Both the position numbers and the translations under genes were made by a program. From Megascapheus bottae (Eukaryota > Chordata > Mammalia > Rodentia > Geomyidae), in contig JANJXV010000262.1 of NCBI GenBank assembly GCA_024803745.1, positions 620,001-684,000 of the forward strand: 64,000 nt of DNA, written 5' to 3'. Shown one piece after another: positions 10,180 to 20,021 of the stretch (its first letter is position 1; each line of letters begins with the position of its first letter). Under the pieces are notes generated by a model that saw nothing but the letters and a program-made list of their open reading frames with translations, was not told the DNA's origin and did no database searches.

Positions 10180-10710
10180 CAAAGTCTAACTATTACTGGG
10201 AAGGTAGTGAGAAGAAGTAGAACTTTGGAATAGTTCTGCAAGGAATATAAAACAATCAAAAATTGCGTGGAGAGTGCTAAAAAAGTACTAAATATAGAAT
10301 TACATAGAAATATGGTCCAACACTTCTATTTCTAGATTTGTACCTAACGGAAGAGAAAGCAGAGACTAGGACAAATATGTGGAGAATCCATTCACAACTA
10401 TTAATACTAATCAAAAGGTAGAAATATGCAAAACAATGCATTGAAAAGGAAGAACATTTTACTATATTTTACAGATGAATCTTGATTACAGTAAACTAAA
10501 AATACAGCAGTCATAAAGGAAGAGCTAGGGTATGTTTTTCCTTCCAGAGCTTCCAAGGATCAACAAACCCTTAGAGCCAAAAAGCAGGATGGTTCCAGAG
10601 AATGGAGTAGAGAGGAACAGGAGCTGAATGTTTAATGATTATACATGGAAGATGAAAATTGCTCTAGATGGGTAGAATGAAGAGAGAACTGTACCCTAAA
10701 CAATGGTTAT
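10180..10710 (+). mobile_element. Ancient LINE-1 3' end
   Basis: Order and wording follow the 3' end of old mammalian L1s on the plus strand. There is a degraded ORF2 C-terminus (AACACTTCTATTTCTAGATT, CATTCACAACTATTAATACT). The 3'UTR section with GGTTCCAGAGAATGGAGTAG, GAGGAACAGGAGCTGAATG and AACTGTACCCTAAACAATGG follows. Divergence is high and all frames are broken. Assignment is from memory of the ancient L1 consensus. Confidence 0.6.
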
Positions 10711-10985
10711 GTAGCCACACAGGATGGGACACACCTATACTCCCTGATCTTGGGAAACTCAAGAAGGATTTCTAGCCAACCTGGATGCATGGAAAGATCT
10801 ATCATAAAAACTAATGTGGAGGGGCTGGGAGTTTGGCATAGTTGTAGAGTGCTTGTATGAAGACGAAGGTTCAATTCCGCAGTACCACATACACAGAAAA
10901 AACCAGAAGTAGTGCTGTGGCTCAAGTAGAAGATCACTAGGCTTGAGGAAAGCTGAAGGACAGTGCTCAGACCGAGTTCCATCCA
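10711..10985 (+). repeat. B1-like fragment plus ID dimer
   Basis: A degraded B1-like start lies at 10,711-10,815. An ID dimer on the same strand follows: GGGGCTGGGAGTTTGGCATA, GTAGAGTGCTTGTATGAAGA, GTTCAATTCCGCAGTACCAC, AGAAGTAGTGCTGTGGCTCA. Minus-strand open frames over it are shadows. Confidence 0.7.
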
Positions 10986-11004
10986 AAGGGCTTGTTTAAA
11001 AAGC

Positions 11005-11265
11005 CCAGAAAGCTGAGCATGATGGGGTGGTGGCTCACTTCTATAATCCTAGCTACTCAGGAGGCTGAGATCTGAGGATCAAGGTTTAAAGCCATCCTGG
11101 CACAAAAAGACCTGAGACTCCTATCTCCAATTTACTTTTAGAAAATGGGAAGTGGGGCTTGGCTCCAGGGTAAGGTGGTAGCCTGGAGCTGAAGAGCTCA
11201 GGGATAGTGCCCAGGCTGAGTTCAAGATCTATGACCCACCAAAAAAAAAACAAAAAACAAAAAAT
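11005..11265 (+). repeat. Composite SINE, full length with A tail
   Basis: Plus-oriented: GGTGGTGGCTCACTTCTATA, ATCCTAGCTACTCAGGAGGC, TGAGATCTGAGGATCAAGG, then the ID-like part with GTAGCCTGGAGCTGAAGAGC and an A-rich tail (CAAAAAAAAAACAAAAAAC). Confidence 0.85.
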
Positions 11266-11700
11266 AATATGGAAAAATTTGGATTCTGTGAATTTTATCA
11301 GGCATATAAATGGTTTTTTTGCTGTTGAAATAAATTGTTTGGAAATATTTTAAAAGTTTTTACCTAGAAATGTACACTACAAATGGAATTAATAACAAAC
11401 ACAAAATATGAAAAAGATACAAATTATCACAATATGGGTATCCTGCTTCTGTATCTTTCACTGACTCCTCTTCAAATGAGTCACATATTCTGAATCATTT
11501 CTCCCAGTCAATATATGCCACACATGTTAGCTTGTACTGAACTTCTTGGAAAATCAAAATCAATTACTAAGCAAATGTGTGTTAGCTTTTGTCAACAGTG
11601 ATATTTCAAATATAAATCCCTACTCATTGCATTATTTAATATCAATGCCGGAATCTAACTTACACTGGCAGAATCTTCAATCTTTTGAGAATCTTCAGAA
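11266..11700. other. Unassigned sequence up to the L1 junction
   Basis: AT-rich sequence with no recognised gene or repeat. It ends abruptly at 11,700, where L1 ORF2 coding sequence begins in reverse orientation with no poly-T tail between them. Confidence 0.4.
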
Positions 11701-12003
11701 GGGTGTGTAAATATTTAGGATCGTTATGTCTTCCTGGAGGAAAGATCCCGTTAGTGGTATATAGTAACCTTCTTTGTCTTTTCTTACTAATTTTAGTTTG
11801 AAGTCTATTTTATCTGATATGAGGATGGCAACTCCAGCCTGTTTATGGGGGCAGTTAGCTTGATAGAGTTTATTCCAACCTCTCACTTTCAAAAGATGAT
11901 TGTTTTTGGGTAAGATGTGTCTCTTGAAGACAGCAGAACGATGGCTCTTGCTTTTTGATCCAACTAGACAGCCTATGCCGTTTAATTGGAGAGTTAAGTC
12001 CAT
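11701..12003 (-). pseudogene. L1 ORF2p N-terminal fragment (endonuclease domain start)
   Basis: About 100 codons, opening MDLTLQLNGIGCLVGSKSKS. It includes the conserved LKVRGWNKLYQ and QAGVAILISDK stretches and ITILNIYTP of the L1 endonuclease. ORF2p nicks target DNA and reverse-transcribes L1 RNA; here the catalytic remainder and the reverse transcriptase are absent because the element is cut at 11,701. The copy-B equivalent (16,814 downward) continues past this point. Confidence 0.85.
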
Positions 12004-12097
12004 TGATATTGAGAGTTAGGATTGAGAGATATTTATTAGTTCCTACCATTTTTAAAAGCTTTTAGTAGTGCCTGTGTCTTGACAGTTCTTGTGGTCC

Positions 12098-13285
12098 TTA
12101 GATGGTATGCTGTTTAGGTGCCATTTCTTTCCCTATATTGCATTTATTTTGGTTTTCTATGTATAGAGCATCTTTGAGAATTCTCTGTAGTGTTGGTTTT
12201 GTTTCGACATATTGTTGCAGCTTTTCCCTGGAATGGAATGTTTTTATTGTTCCCTCAGTTATGAATGAGAGCTTAGCTGGCTACAGTATTCTTGGTTGGT
12301 AGTTATTTGATTTAAGGGCATGACATATATGCTTCCAGTCACTTCGTGCTTGCATGGTCTCTGTTGAGAAATCTGGGGTCATTCTGATTGGTTTGCCTTT
12401 ATAGGTTACTGATCCCTTTTCCCTGGCTGCTTTTAGGATCTTTCCTTTCGTTTCTATTGATCCAGTACGGATCACAATGTGGCGGTGGCATGTTCTTTTC
12501 TGGTCAGGTCTGTATGTGGATCTAAAAGCTTCTCGTGTCTGGATGGGCCTGCCCTTCTGGATATTTGGGAAATTCTCTGAGATGATTCCCTGAAGTATAT
12601 TTCCAATACCATTGACCTCTTTCTCCACGCCCTCCTCAAGACCAACTAGCCTTAAATTAGGCTTCCTAATGGCATCTTGGACCTCCTTAAGCGCTCTCTC
12701 ATATTTCCTAGATTTGGATTGACTCATTTTCTGTTCTTTCTCTATAATAACTAAATTATCTTCAGCCCCGGAAATTCTCTCCTCTGCAATGTCTAACCTG
12801 CTATCAAAGCTATCTACTTTATTTTTCATCTCCCTTGCTTCTAATTGTTCATTTTTGATGCCTTGCATCTCCTGATTTTGATCATGTATGGATTTCTTTA
12901 TCTCCTTGATTTCCTTTTGAGTGGTTAGCTCAGTAGCTTTATTTTCTTTGGACATTTGCTGGAGTTTGGTCCAGTTTTTATTTGTGGATTCTATGAATTC
13001 ATCCATCTTTCTTTGAAAAACCTTTATTATGGCCTCCTTTATGGCTTCTTCTTTTTCACTTATCACCTTGTTTTTGCTTTCCTCTTGTTCAGCTATGGCT
13101 TCCTCCATTATCTCTTTCTTTATATTTTCAAGTTTTCCGTTAATGATGTTTATCAATTGCATTTGTGTAGCACTTGGAGGACTCTGGTCTAGGTTTGCCA
13201 GTGACTGTTCCATTGTCTGTTTGCATTGGGTGGGTGATGTTGATTCTTGATTTGACATTTTTCTTGAGTTTCTTGTTCTGCCCAT
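12098..13285 (-). pseudogene. L1 ORF1 (RNA-binding chaperone), one in-frame TAG
   Basis: ORF1p coats L1 RNA as a trimer. The frame opens with MGRTRNSRKMSNQ and is uninterrupted for 334 codons. A Glu/Lys-rich coiled coil spans roughly residues 50-190. The RRM follows (NLRLVGLEEGVEKEVNGIGN, then NFPNIQKGRPIQ and RHIVIRTGS), and then the C-terminal domain with AAREKGSVTYKGKPIRM and SNNYQPRIL. TAG at 12,283-12,281 interrupts it. Sixty more codons beginning PAKLSFITEG continue in the same frame to TAA at 12,100-12,098. They match the end of ORF1p in other mammals, where a Tyr precedes PAKLSF. So the full length would be about 395 codons, and the 334-codon product lacks the end of the C-terminal domain. 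The same TAG is present in copy B. Confidence 0.85.
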
Positions 13286-13604
13286 TTGAAAATGGGAGCA
13301 AGATTACTACTAAATACGATTATAGTTTTTCAGATATAACCAACCTAGACCTCTGTAGCTGGCAGACACTAGATGTTCACAAGTTTTGATTGGTATTATC
13401 ACTCTTTCTTTTTGTGCACTTACAGACCAGCCTAATACAACCACTGATAAGCGATTTATACCCCAAACAATAAGCCTCTCAATCCAATCTCTATTGTCTT
13501 TAAGTCCCTCTGAGCCTAGAGAATAATTAACCACCTACATATACAATATTGCTCAACAGCCATCAAGTGTAGATCCATGCAGTATAAGGGTTGAAAGATG
13601 AGCA

Positions 13605-16600
13605 GAGATGTGGAGCATTTCTTCATGTGTCTATAGGCCATTTTTGTTCCTTCTTCAGAGAAGACTCTCTTTAAGTCTTTGGCCTATTTTTAATGGGATG
13701 GGTGTTACTTTGGAGGTTAGTTTTGGAGTGATTCAATTTTTAGAGTTGTTGATATATTTTAGATATGAGGCCTTTGTCCGTTGTTTGGGTGGTGAAGATC
13801 TTCTCCCACTCTGTAGGCTTCCTGATTAGTTTACTAGCTATATCTGTTGCCATACAAAAGCTTTGCACTTTAATGCAGTCCCACTTATCCAGCCTTTCTC
13901 TGATTTGTTGTGATTCTTGGTCCTTATTAAGAAAGTTTCGACCTGTACCAAGGAGGCCTAGTGTATCTCCTATTCCTTCCTGTAAACTTTTCAGTGTGTC
14001 AGCTTTTACCTCCAGGTCTTTGATCCATTTGGAGTTAATTCTAGTTCAAGGTGACAAAGAAGGATACAACTTTAGTTTTCTGCAGGTGTTTAACCAGTTC
14101 TGCCAGCACAACTTGTTGAAGAGGCTATCTTTCTTCCATTCTATTTTTTTGGCTCCCTTGTCAAAGATTAGGTGGCCATAGGTCTGTGGTTTAATATCTG
14201 GGTCCGCAGTTCTACTCCATTGGACTTCAGGCCTGTTCTTGTGCCAGTACCAAGCTGTTTTGAGAATTATAGCTCTGTAATAGAGTCTTAAGTTTGGAAT
14301 TGAAATTCCTCCAGCGCTGTTCTTTCTGCTAAGAATTGCCTATTCTATTTCTTTAAAGAATGACATTGGGATGTTGATTGGTATTACATTGAATTTGTAG
14401 ATAGCCCTTGGCAAGATTGTCATTTTCACAATGTTGATTCTTCCAATCCAGGAGCATGGGAGGTTTTTCCATTTCCTTAGTTCTGCTTTAATTTCCTTTT
14501 TTATGGTTTTAAAGTTTTCATCTAAACGGTCTTTACATTCTTAGTTAAGCTAACTGCTAGGTACTTTATTTTCTTTAAGGCTATTGTGAAAGGAATTTCT
14601 TTCCTGATTATTGCCTCGTTCCTCTCAGTGTTGGCGTAAAGTAAGGCAGTTGATTTGTGAGGGTTGATTTTATGGCCTGCTACCCTTCCACAACTTTGAA
14701 TCAGCTCAAGGAACTTGGGAGTAGAGTCTATAGGATTCTTTAAATACAAAATCATGTCATCTGCAAAGAGGGATAGTTTTGTTTCCTCTTTCCCTACTTG
14801 GATCCCCTTTATGCTTGCTTCTTGCCTTATTGCACTGCCTAGGAATTCTAGTACTATGTTAAAAAGGAGTGGAGAGAGTGGGCATCCTTGTCTCGTTCCT
14901 GATTTTAGAGGGAATGGCTTTAGATTTTCACCATTAAGTATAATACTGGCAGTGGGTTTCTCATACACAGCCTTTATTACATTCAGAAATGTTCCATGGA
15001 TTCCTAGTTTCTCCACATCTTTTAAGATAAAGGGGTTCTGGATGTTGTCAAATGCCTTTTCCGCATCTATTGAGACAGTCATGTGATTTTATCCCTGCTC
15101 CTGTTGATGTGTTGAATTATATTAATTGATTTGTGTATGTTGAACCAGCTTTGCCTCCCTGTGATGAATCCAGTTTGATCATAGTGTATAATTTTTTGAT
15201 GAGTTGTTGTAGAAGGTTGGCCAGTATTTTGTTGAGAAGTTTTGCATTGATGTTCATCAAAGATATGGGTCTATAGATCTCTTTCTTTGATGAATCTCTG
15301 TCTGGTTTGGGGATGAGGGATATGCTGGCTTCACCGAATCATTTTGGTAAAGAACCTTCAGTTTCAATTTCGTTGAAGAGCTTGAGGAGTATTGGTGTGA
15401 GCTCTGCTTTGAAGACCTTATAGAATTCAGCTGTGAATCCATCTGGCCCTGGGCTCTTTTTAAGTGGAAGTTGTCTTATTTCCATTTCTATTTCAGAGCT
15501 TGAAATAGGCCTGTTGAGTTGGGTTAGCTCTTCTTGGTTCAGTGTGGGTATGTTAATATTGTCGAGGAATTCATCCATTTCTTCTAGATTCTCAAATTTG
15601 TTGGCGTAAAATTTTGAGAAGTATTCCCTCATGATATTCTGGATCTTGGTAATTTCTGTCGTGATATTACCATTTTCATCTGCGATTTTGTTTTTTTCGA
15701 TATGCTCTCTTCTTTTTTTGGTAAGATTTGCTAAGGGCTTGTCAATTTTGTTAATTCTTTCAAAGAACCAACTCCTTGTTTTGTTGATTCTTTCTATAGT
15801 TTTTTTAATTCCAAATCATTTAATTCTGCTTTGATTTTAATAATTTGCTTTCTCCTAATGGGTTTAGGGTTGGTTTGTTGCTCTTTTTCCAGGAGGTTAA
15901 GGTGAGACATTAACTAGTTGGCTTGCCATTTTTCCAACTTGCTGTTGTAGGCACTCAGCACTACAAATTTTCCTCTGAGTACTGCCTTTGTTGTGTCCCT
16001 AAGGAGTTGATATTTGTGTGCTCCTTATTGTTAAATTTCATAAACAGTTGGATATCTGTTCTGATCTCTTCGATTACCCATTGTTTTTGATTCAACAATG
16101 TGTTGTTCAGTCTCCATGAGTTACAGGGTCATCTTTGGTGGAGATGTGTGTTCAGCTCCAATTTGATGCCTTTATGGTCTGAGAGTGTGCATGGAATAAT
16201 TTCAGTGTTTCTGAATCTGTCCAGGTTTGCTTTATGGCCTAAGATGTGGTCTATTTTGGAAAATGTTCCATGTGCGGCTGAGAAAAACGTATATTGTGGT
16301 GTAACTGGGTGGAATATTGTGCAGATGTCTGTTACATCTAGTCGGTCTATATAGTTGTTCAGTTCTAAGGTTTCTTTTTGAGTTTTTGCCTTCTTGATCT
16401 GTGCATAGGTGAGAGTGGTGTGTTAACCTCACCAACAATCACTGTATTTCGATCTATGTATGGTTTCAGTGTAGGTAAAGTTTGCTTCATGAAGTTTGGA
16501 GCTCCGGGATTGGGTGTGTAAATATTTAGGATCGTTATGTCTTCCTGGAGGAAAGATCCCTTTAGTAGTATGTTGTAACCTTCTTTGTCTTTTCTAACTA

Positions 16601-16814
16601 ATTTTAGTTTGAAGTCTATTGTATCTGATATGAGGATGGCAACTCCAGCCTGTTTATGGGGGCATTTAGACTGATAGAGTTTATTCCAACCTCTCACTTT
16701 CAAAAGATGATTGTTTTTGGTTAAGATGTGTCTCTTGAAGACAGCAGAACGATGGCTCTTGCTTTTTGATCCAACTAGACAGCCTATGCCGTTTAATTGG
16801 AGAGTTAAGTCCAT
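13605..16814 (-). pseudogene. L1 ORF2 (endonuclease and reverse transcriptase), disrupted
   Basis: The endonuclease part opens MDLTLQLNGIGCLVGSKSKS at 16,814. It reaches NRNTVIVGEVNTPLS, where the usual Asp of GDFNTPL is Glu and Phe is Val. The RT part is split. [13 protein letters not shown] lies at about 15,440, and the palm segment at 15,082-14,522 contains [20 protein letters not shown] and FADDMILYL (the catalytic FADD motif). Several frameshifts and stops separate these pieces. The thumb and part of the C-terminal region follow to 13,605, where the coding sequence ends at the junction with copy A. It is not functional. Confidence 0.88.
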
Positions 16815-16904
16815 TGATATTGAGAGTTAGGATTGAGAGATATTTATTAGTTCCTACCATTTTTAAAAGCTTTTAGTAGGGCCTGTGTCTTGACAGTTCT
16901 TGTG

Positions 16905-18090
16905 GTCCTTAGATGGTATGCTTTTTAGGTGCCATTTCTTTCCCTATAATGCATTTATTTTGGTTTTGTATGTATAGAGCATCGTTGAGAATTCTCTGTA
17001 GTGTTGGTTTTGTTTCGACATATTGTTGCAGCTTTTCCCTGGAATGGAATGTTTTATTGTTCCCTCAGTTTGAATGAGAGCTTAGCTGGCTACAGTATTC
17101 TTGGTTGGTAGTTATTTGATTTAAGGGCATGACATATATGCTTCCAGTCACTTCGTGCTTGCATGGTCTCTGCTGAGAAATCTGGGGTTATTTTGATTGG
17201 TTTGCCTTTATAGGTTACTGATCCCTTTTCCCTGGCTGCCTTTAGGATCTTTCCTTTCGTTTCTCTTGATCCAGTTCGGATCACAATGTGGCGGTGGGAT
17301 GTTGTTTTCTTGTCAGGTCTGTTTGGGGTTCTAAAAGCTTCTCGTATCTGGATGGGCCTGCCCTTCTGGATATTTGGGAAATTCTCTGAGATGATTCCCT
17401 GAAGTATATATCCAATACCATTGACCTCTTTCTCCACGCCCTCCTCAATACCAACTAGCCTTAAATTAGGCTTCCTAATTGTATGTTGGACCTCCTGAAG
17501 CGCTCTCTCATATTTCCTAGATTTGGATTGACTCATTTTCTGTTCTTTGTAATACCTAAATTGTCTTCAGCCCCGGAAATTCTCTCCTCTGCATTGTCTA
17601 ATCTGCTATCAAAGCTATCTACTTTATTTTTCATCTCCCTTGCTTCTAATTGCTCACTTTTTATGCCTTGCGTCTCTTATTTTACATCATGTATGGATTT
17701 CTTTATCTCCTTGATTTCCTTTTGAGTGGTTAGCTCAGTAGCTTTATTTTCTTTGGACTTTTGCTGGAGTTTGGTCCCGTTTTTATTTGTGGATTCTATG
17801 AATTCATCCATCTGTCTTTGAAAAACCTTTATTATGGCCTCCTTTATGGCTTCTTCTTTTTCACTTATCACCTTGTTTTTGCTTTCCTCTTGTTCATCTA
17901 TGGCTTCCTCCATTATCTCTTTCTTTATATTTTCACATTTTCCATTAATGATGTTTATCAATTGCATTTGTGTAGCACTTGGAAGAATCTCCTCTAGGTT
18001 TGTCAGTGACTGTTCCATTGTCTATTTACATTGGGTGGGGGATGTTGTTTCTTGATTTGACATTTTTCTTGAGTTTTTTGTTCTGCCCAT
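16905..18090 (-). pseudogene. L1 ORF1 of copy B, disrupted
   Basis: The frame opens MGRTKNSRKMSNQE at 18,090. It is stopped after 22 codons by TAG at 18,024-18,022, where copy A has CAG. Coiled-coil sequence continues from MEQSLTNLEE to about 17,677. A frameshift follows at about 17,540-17,680. The RRM and C-terminal domain are open at 17,536-17,090, ending at the same TAG as copy A (after NNYQPRIL). A one-base loss near 17,070 shifts the last 60 codons. Confidence 0.85.
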
Positions 18091-18410
18091 TTGAAAATGG
18101 GAGCAAGATTACCACTAAATATGATTATAGTTTTTCAGATATAACCAACCTAGACCTCTGTAGCTGGCAGACACTAGATGTTCACAAGTTTTCATTGGTA
18201 TTATCACTCTTTGTTTTTGTGCACTTACAGACCCGTCTAATACAACCACTGATAAGCGATTTATACCCCAAACAATAAGCCTCTCAATCCAATCTCTATT
18301 GTCTTTAAGTCCCTCTGAGCCTAGAGAATAATTAACCACCTACATATACAATATTGCTCAACAGCCATCAAGTGTAGATCCATGCAGTATAAGGGTTGAA
18401 AGACGAGCAG

Positions 18411-18767
18411 AGGTCCAGTGATAGAAAAAAAAGAATGAGAGAGGTCAGGGGAGGTACAAAAGGATTAACGTAGGATTGTACGAATATTGTAGTCATGAAG
18501 AAAAGGTATACCATAAGGATAACTGCCCTAAGTTGGTAAGTAGGTAGCATATTTGAGTACAAAGTTTGGAAAGTATTAGTATAAAACATATGTGTTGCTG
18601 AACGACTAGCTCTTAGCTCAACCAGTGGCCTCACAGTGGACCATGGGATGGATCTGTTTTTCGTGTCTACGTTGAGGGAAAGGGGTATTTCACAATATGC
18701 AGAAGCGAAGATTTCAGAAGCAAATGCTGTGAGTGAATTAGCTCATTAAAAGCATTTTTATTTTCTT
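18411..18767. other. Unassigned sequence beyond the L1 5' end
   Basis: Starts GGTCCAGTGATAG. It may be flanking DNA or an additional 5'UTR part of copy B; copy A carries no equivalent, so I cannot decide. No gene recognised. Confidence 0.35.
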
Positions 18768-18960
18768 TTATCTTTCTGCCAGTCTTGGGGCTTGAATTCA
18801 GGGACTGAGCACTGTCCTCGGGTTTTCTCAAGTCTAGCCCTCTGCCACTTGAGCCACAGTGCCACATCTAGATTTTCTATCTATGTGATACTGAGCAATC
18901 AAACCCAGATCTTCATGGATGCTAGGCAAGCACTCTACCACTATGCCAAACTCTCAACCC
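18768..18960 (-). repeat. ID-type dimeric SINE
   Basis: Reverse-oriented: GGGGCTTGAATTCAGGGACT, CGGGTTTTCTCAAGTCTAGC, GAGCAATCAAACCCAGATCT, ATGCTAGGCAAGCACTCTAC. Well preserved. Confidence 0.85.
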
Positions 18961-18976
18961 TGACATAGTAATTATA

Positions 18977-18999
18977 AAGTCATCATCATCATCATCATA
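18977..18999. repeat. (ATC)n microsatellite
   Basis: Short run of CATCATCAT next to the SINE start. Confidence 0.85.
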
Positions 19000-19192
19000 T
19001 CCAAATATCTTTTCTCCTACAAAGAATGAACACTTAAGTGTGTCTAATGCTTTTTTTTATAATTTCACTAATTCTTCTGTGTTTTTCCCTCTTGCATTTT
19101 TTACACTTGACAGCAAAGCTAATCATCAGGAAAAAATTGATTAGGATACAGAAACCTAATAATATCCTAGTAGATTGACGTCAAAAATATGT

Positions 19193-19398
19193 GCAAGATG
19201 CCCTGTGTTTCACCTAGTGGTACAGTACTTGGCTACCAAGCAAAAAGGCTCAGGTTGGATTCCTCATTACCACATACATAGAAAACGCTGCAAGTGGTGC
19301 AGTGGCTCGGTGGGACAGCTAAAGCCTAAAGAAAGCCCAAGAACAATGTTCACACTCTGAAGTCAAGTCCCAAGACTAGCAAAAACAAAAAAAATTCG
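19193..19398 (+). repeat. ID-type dimeric SINE
   Basis: Plus-oriented: CACCTAGTGGTACAGTACTT, TTGGATTCCTCATTACCACA, AAGTGGTGCAGTGGCTCGG, AAGTCAAGTCCCAAGACTAG and an A-rich end. The second unit has lost its GTAGAGTGC part. Confidence 0.75.
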
Positions 19399-20021
19399 AC
19401 AAGGGGCAAAATGCAGGCAGAGAAGGCACTGTGAAGCAAATGTTTTGTAAAGGATGAGGGCAATATTGACCCTTAAGTTTGGATCTTACCTAAGAAAGGC
19501 TCCTTGAGCCTGAGACCAGACTGGTAGTTGGGCCTAGTGGAAGACATTGGGATTGGACAAATAAGGTGTGCTGTTTACTACATCCACATGTATATTGTGA
19601 GATTGGAGGAGATGTTCAGCCTCCAGTATGTCTCTGGTGAGGTCTTTTGTGAGCAAGGATCTTTGGTCATTGGGCCCTGAAAGGTGACCCTGCCTCCCTC
19701 ACAATGGAACAGAATATGGAACCCTGGTAACCAAGCCACTGTAACTAACAACCAGCTCAAGCCAGCTCACTTGGCCTGTGGCTCAGGAGGAAGAAAGATG
19801 TTGCTGTGCTGTTGCCAAAGGTCAGGAAACTCGAGTCTCAGGCATGGAAGTTGTGGATGTCTTACTCGAAGATGTACATGCTAGATCATGGCCAAGCCAC
19901 AAACCCAGTATAACAGAACTTTCTCTAAGAAGAAGGCCAGGAAAATCCAGGGCAACCAGATGAGGTAAATTTCTAAGAAGAAATGTATTTGACCCCATCA
20001 TCCTCCCTACACACTACAACT
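19399..20021. other. Unassigned sequence
   Basis: More GC-rich than its surroundings, with several short overlapping open frames on both strands, but I recognise no family. It could be an old transposon or LTR fragment; I cannot support that from the sequence. Confidence 0.35.

Larger units (their letters stand above)
11701..13604 (-). mobile_element. LINE-1 copy A: 5'UTR, ORF1, start of ORF2 only
   Basis: In the sense (minus) direction it holds about 320 bp of 5'UTR (13,604-13,286), ORF1, and the first roughly 100 codons of ORF2, stopping at 11,701. The whole of it is closely similar to 16,512-18,410 (offset about 4,811 bp at one end and 4,805 at the other; a few percent substitutions by eye). 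The 3' end of the element is missing, with no poly(A) remnant at 11,701. Its 5' end is fused directly to ORF2 of copy B at about 13,603-13,607 through a CAGAG microhomology. Confidence 0.88.
13605..18410 (-). mobile_element. LINE-1 copy B: 5'UTR to near the end of ORF2
   Basis: In the sense direction it has 5'UTR (about 18,410-18,091), ORF1 (18,090 to about 16,900) and ORF2 (16,814-13,605). It stops inside the ORF2 C-terminal region at the counterpart of about 20,972 in copy C. About 0.95 kb of ORF2 end, 3'UTR and tail are therefore absent. At 13,605 it meets the 5'UTR start of copy A rather than flanking DNA. The RT and endonuclease regions are recognisable but frames are broken. Confidence 0.9.

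Noticed and set aside
12956..13192. Plus-strand hydrophobic open frames over the L1 ORF1 region (also 17,761-17,997), resembling membrane proteins
   Set aside because: They are antisense to the Glu/Lys-rich coiled coil of L1 ORF1; reverse complements of Lys/Glu codons read as Phe/Leu.
19399..20021. Possible LTR/ERV fragment
   Set aside because: No terminal repeat, primer-binding site, polypurine tract or retroviral domain could be identified.
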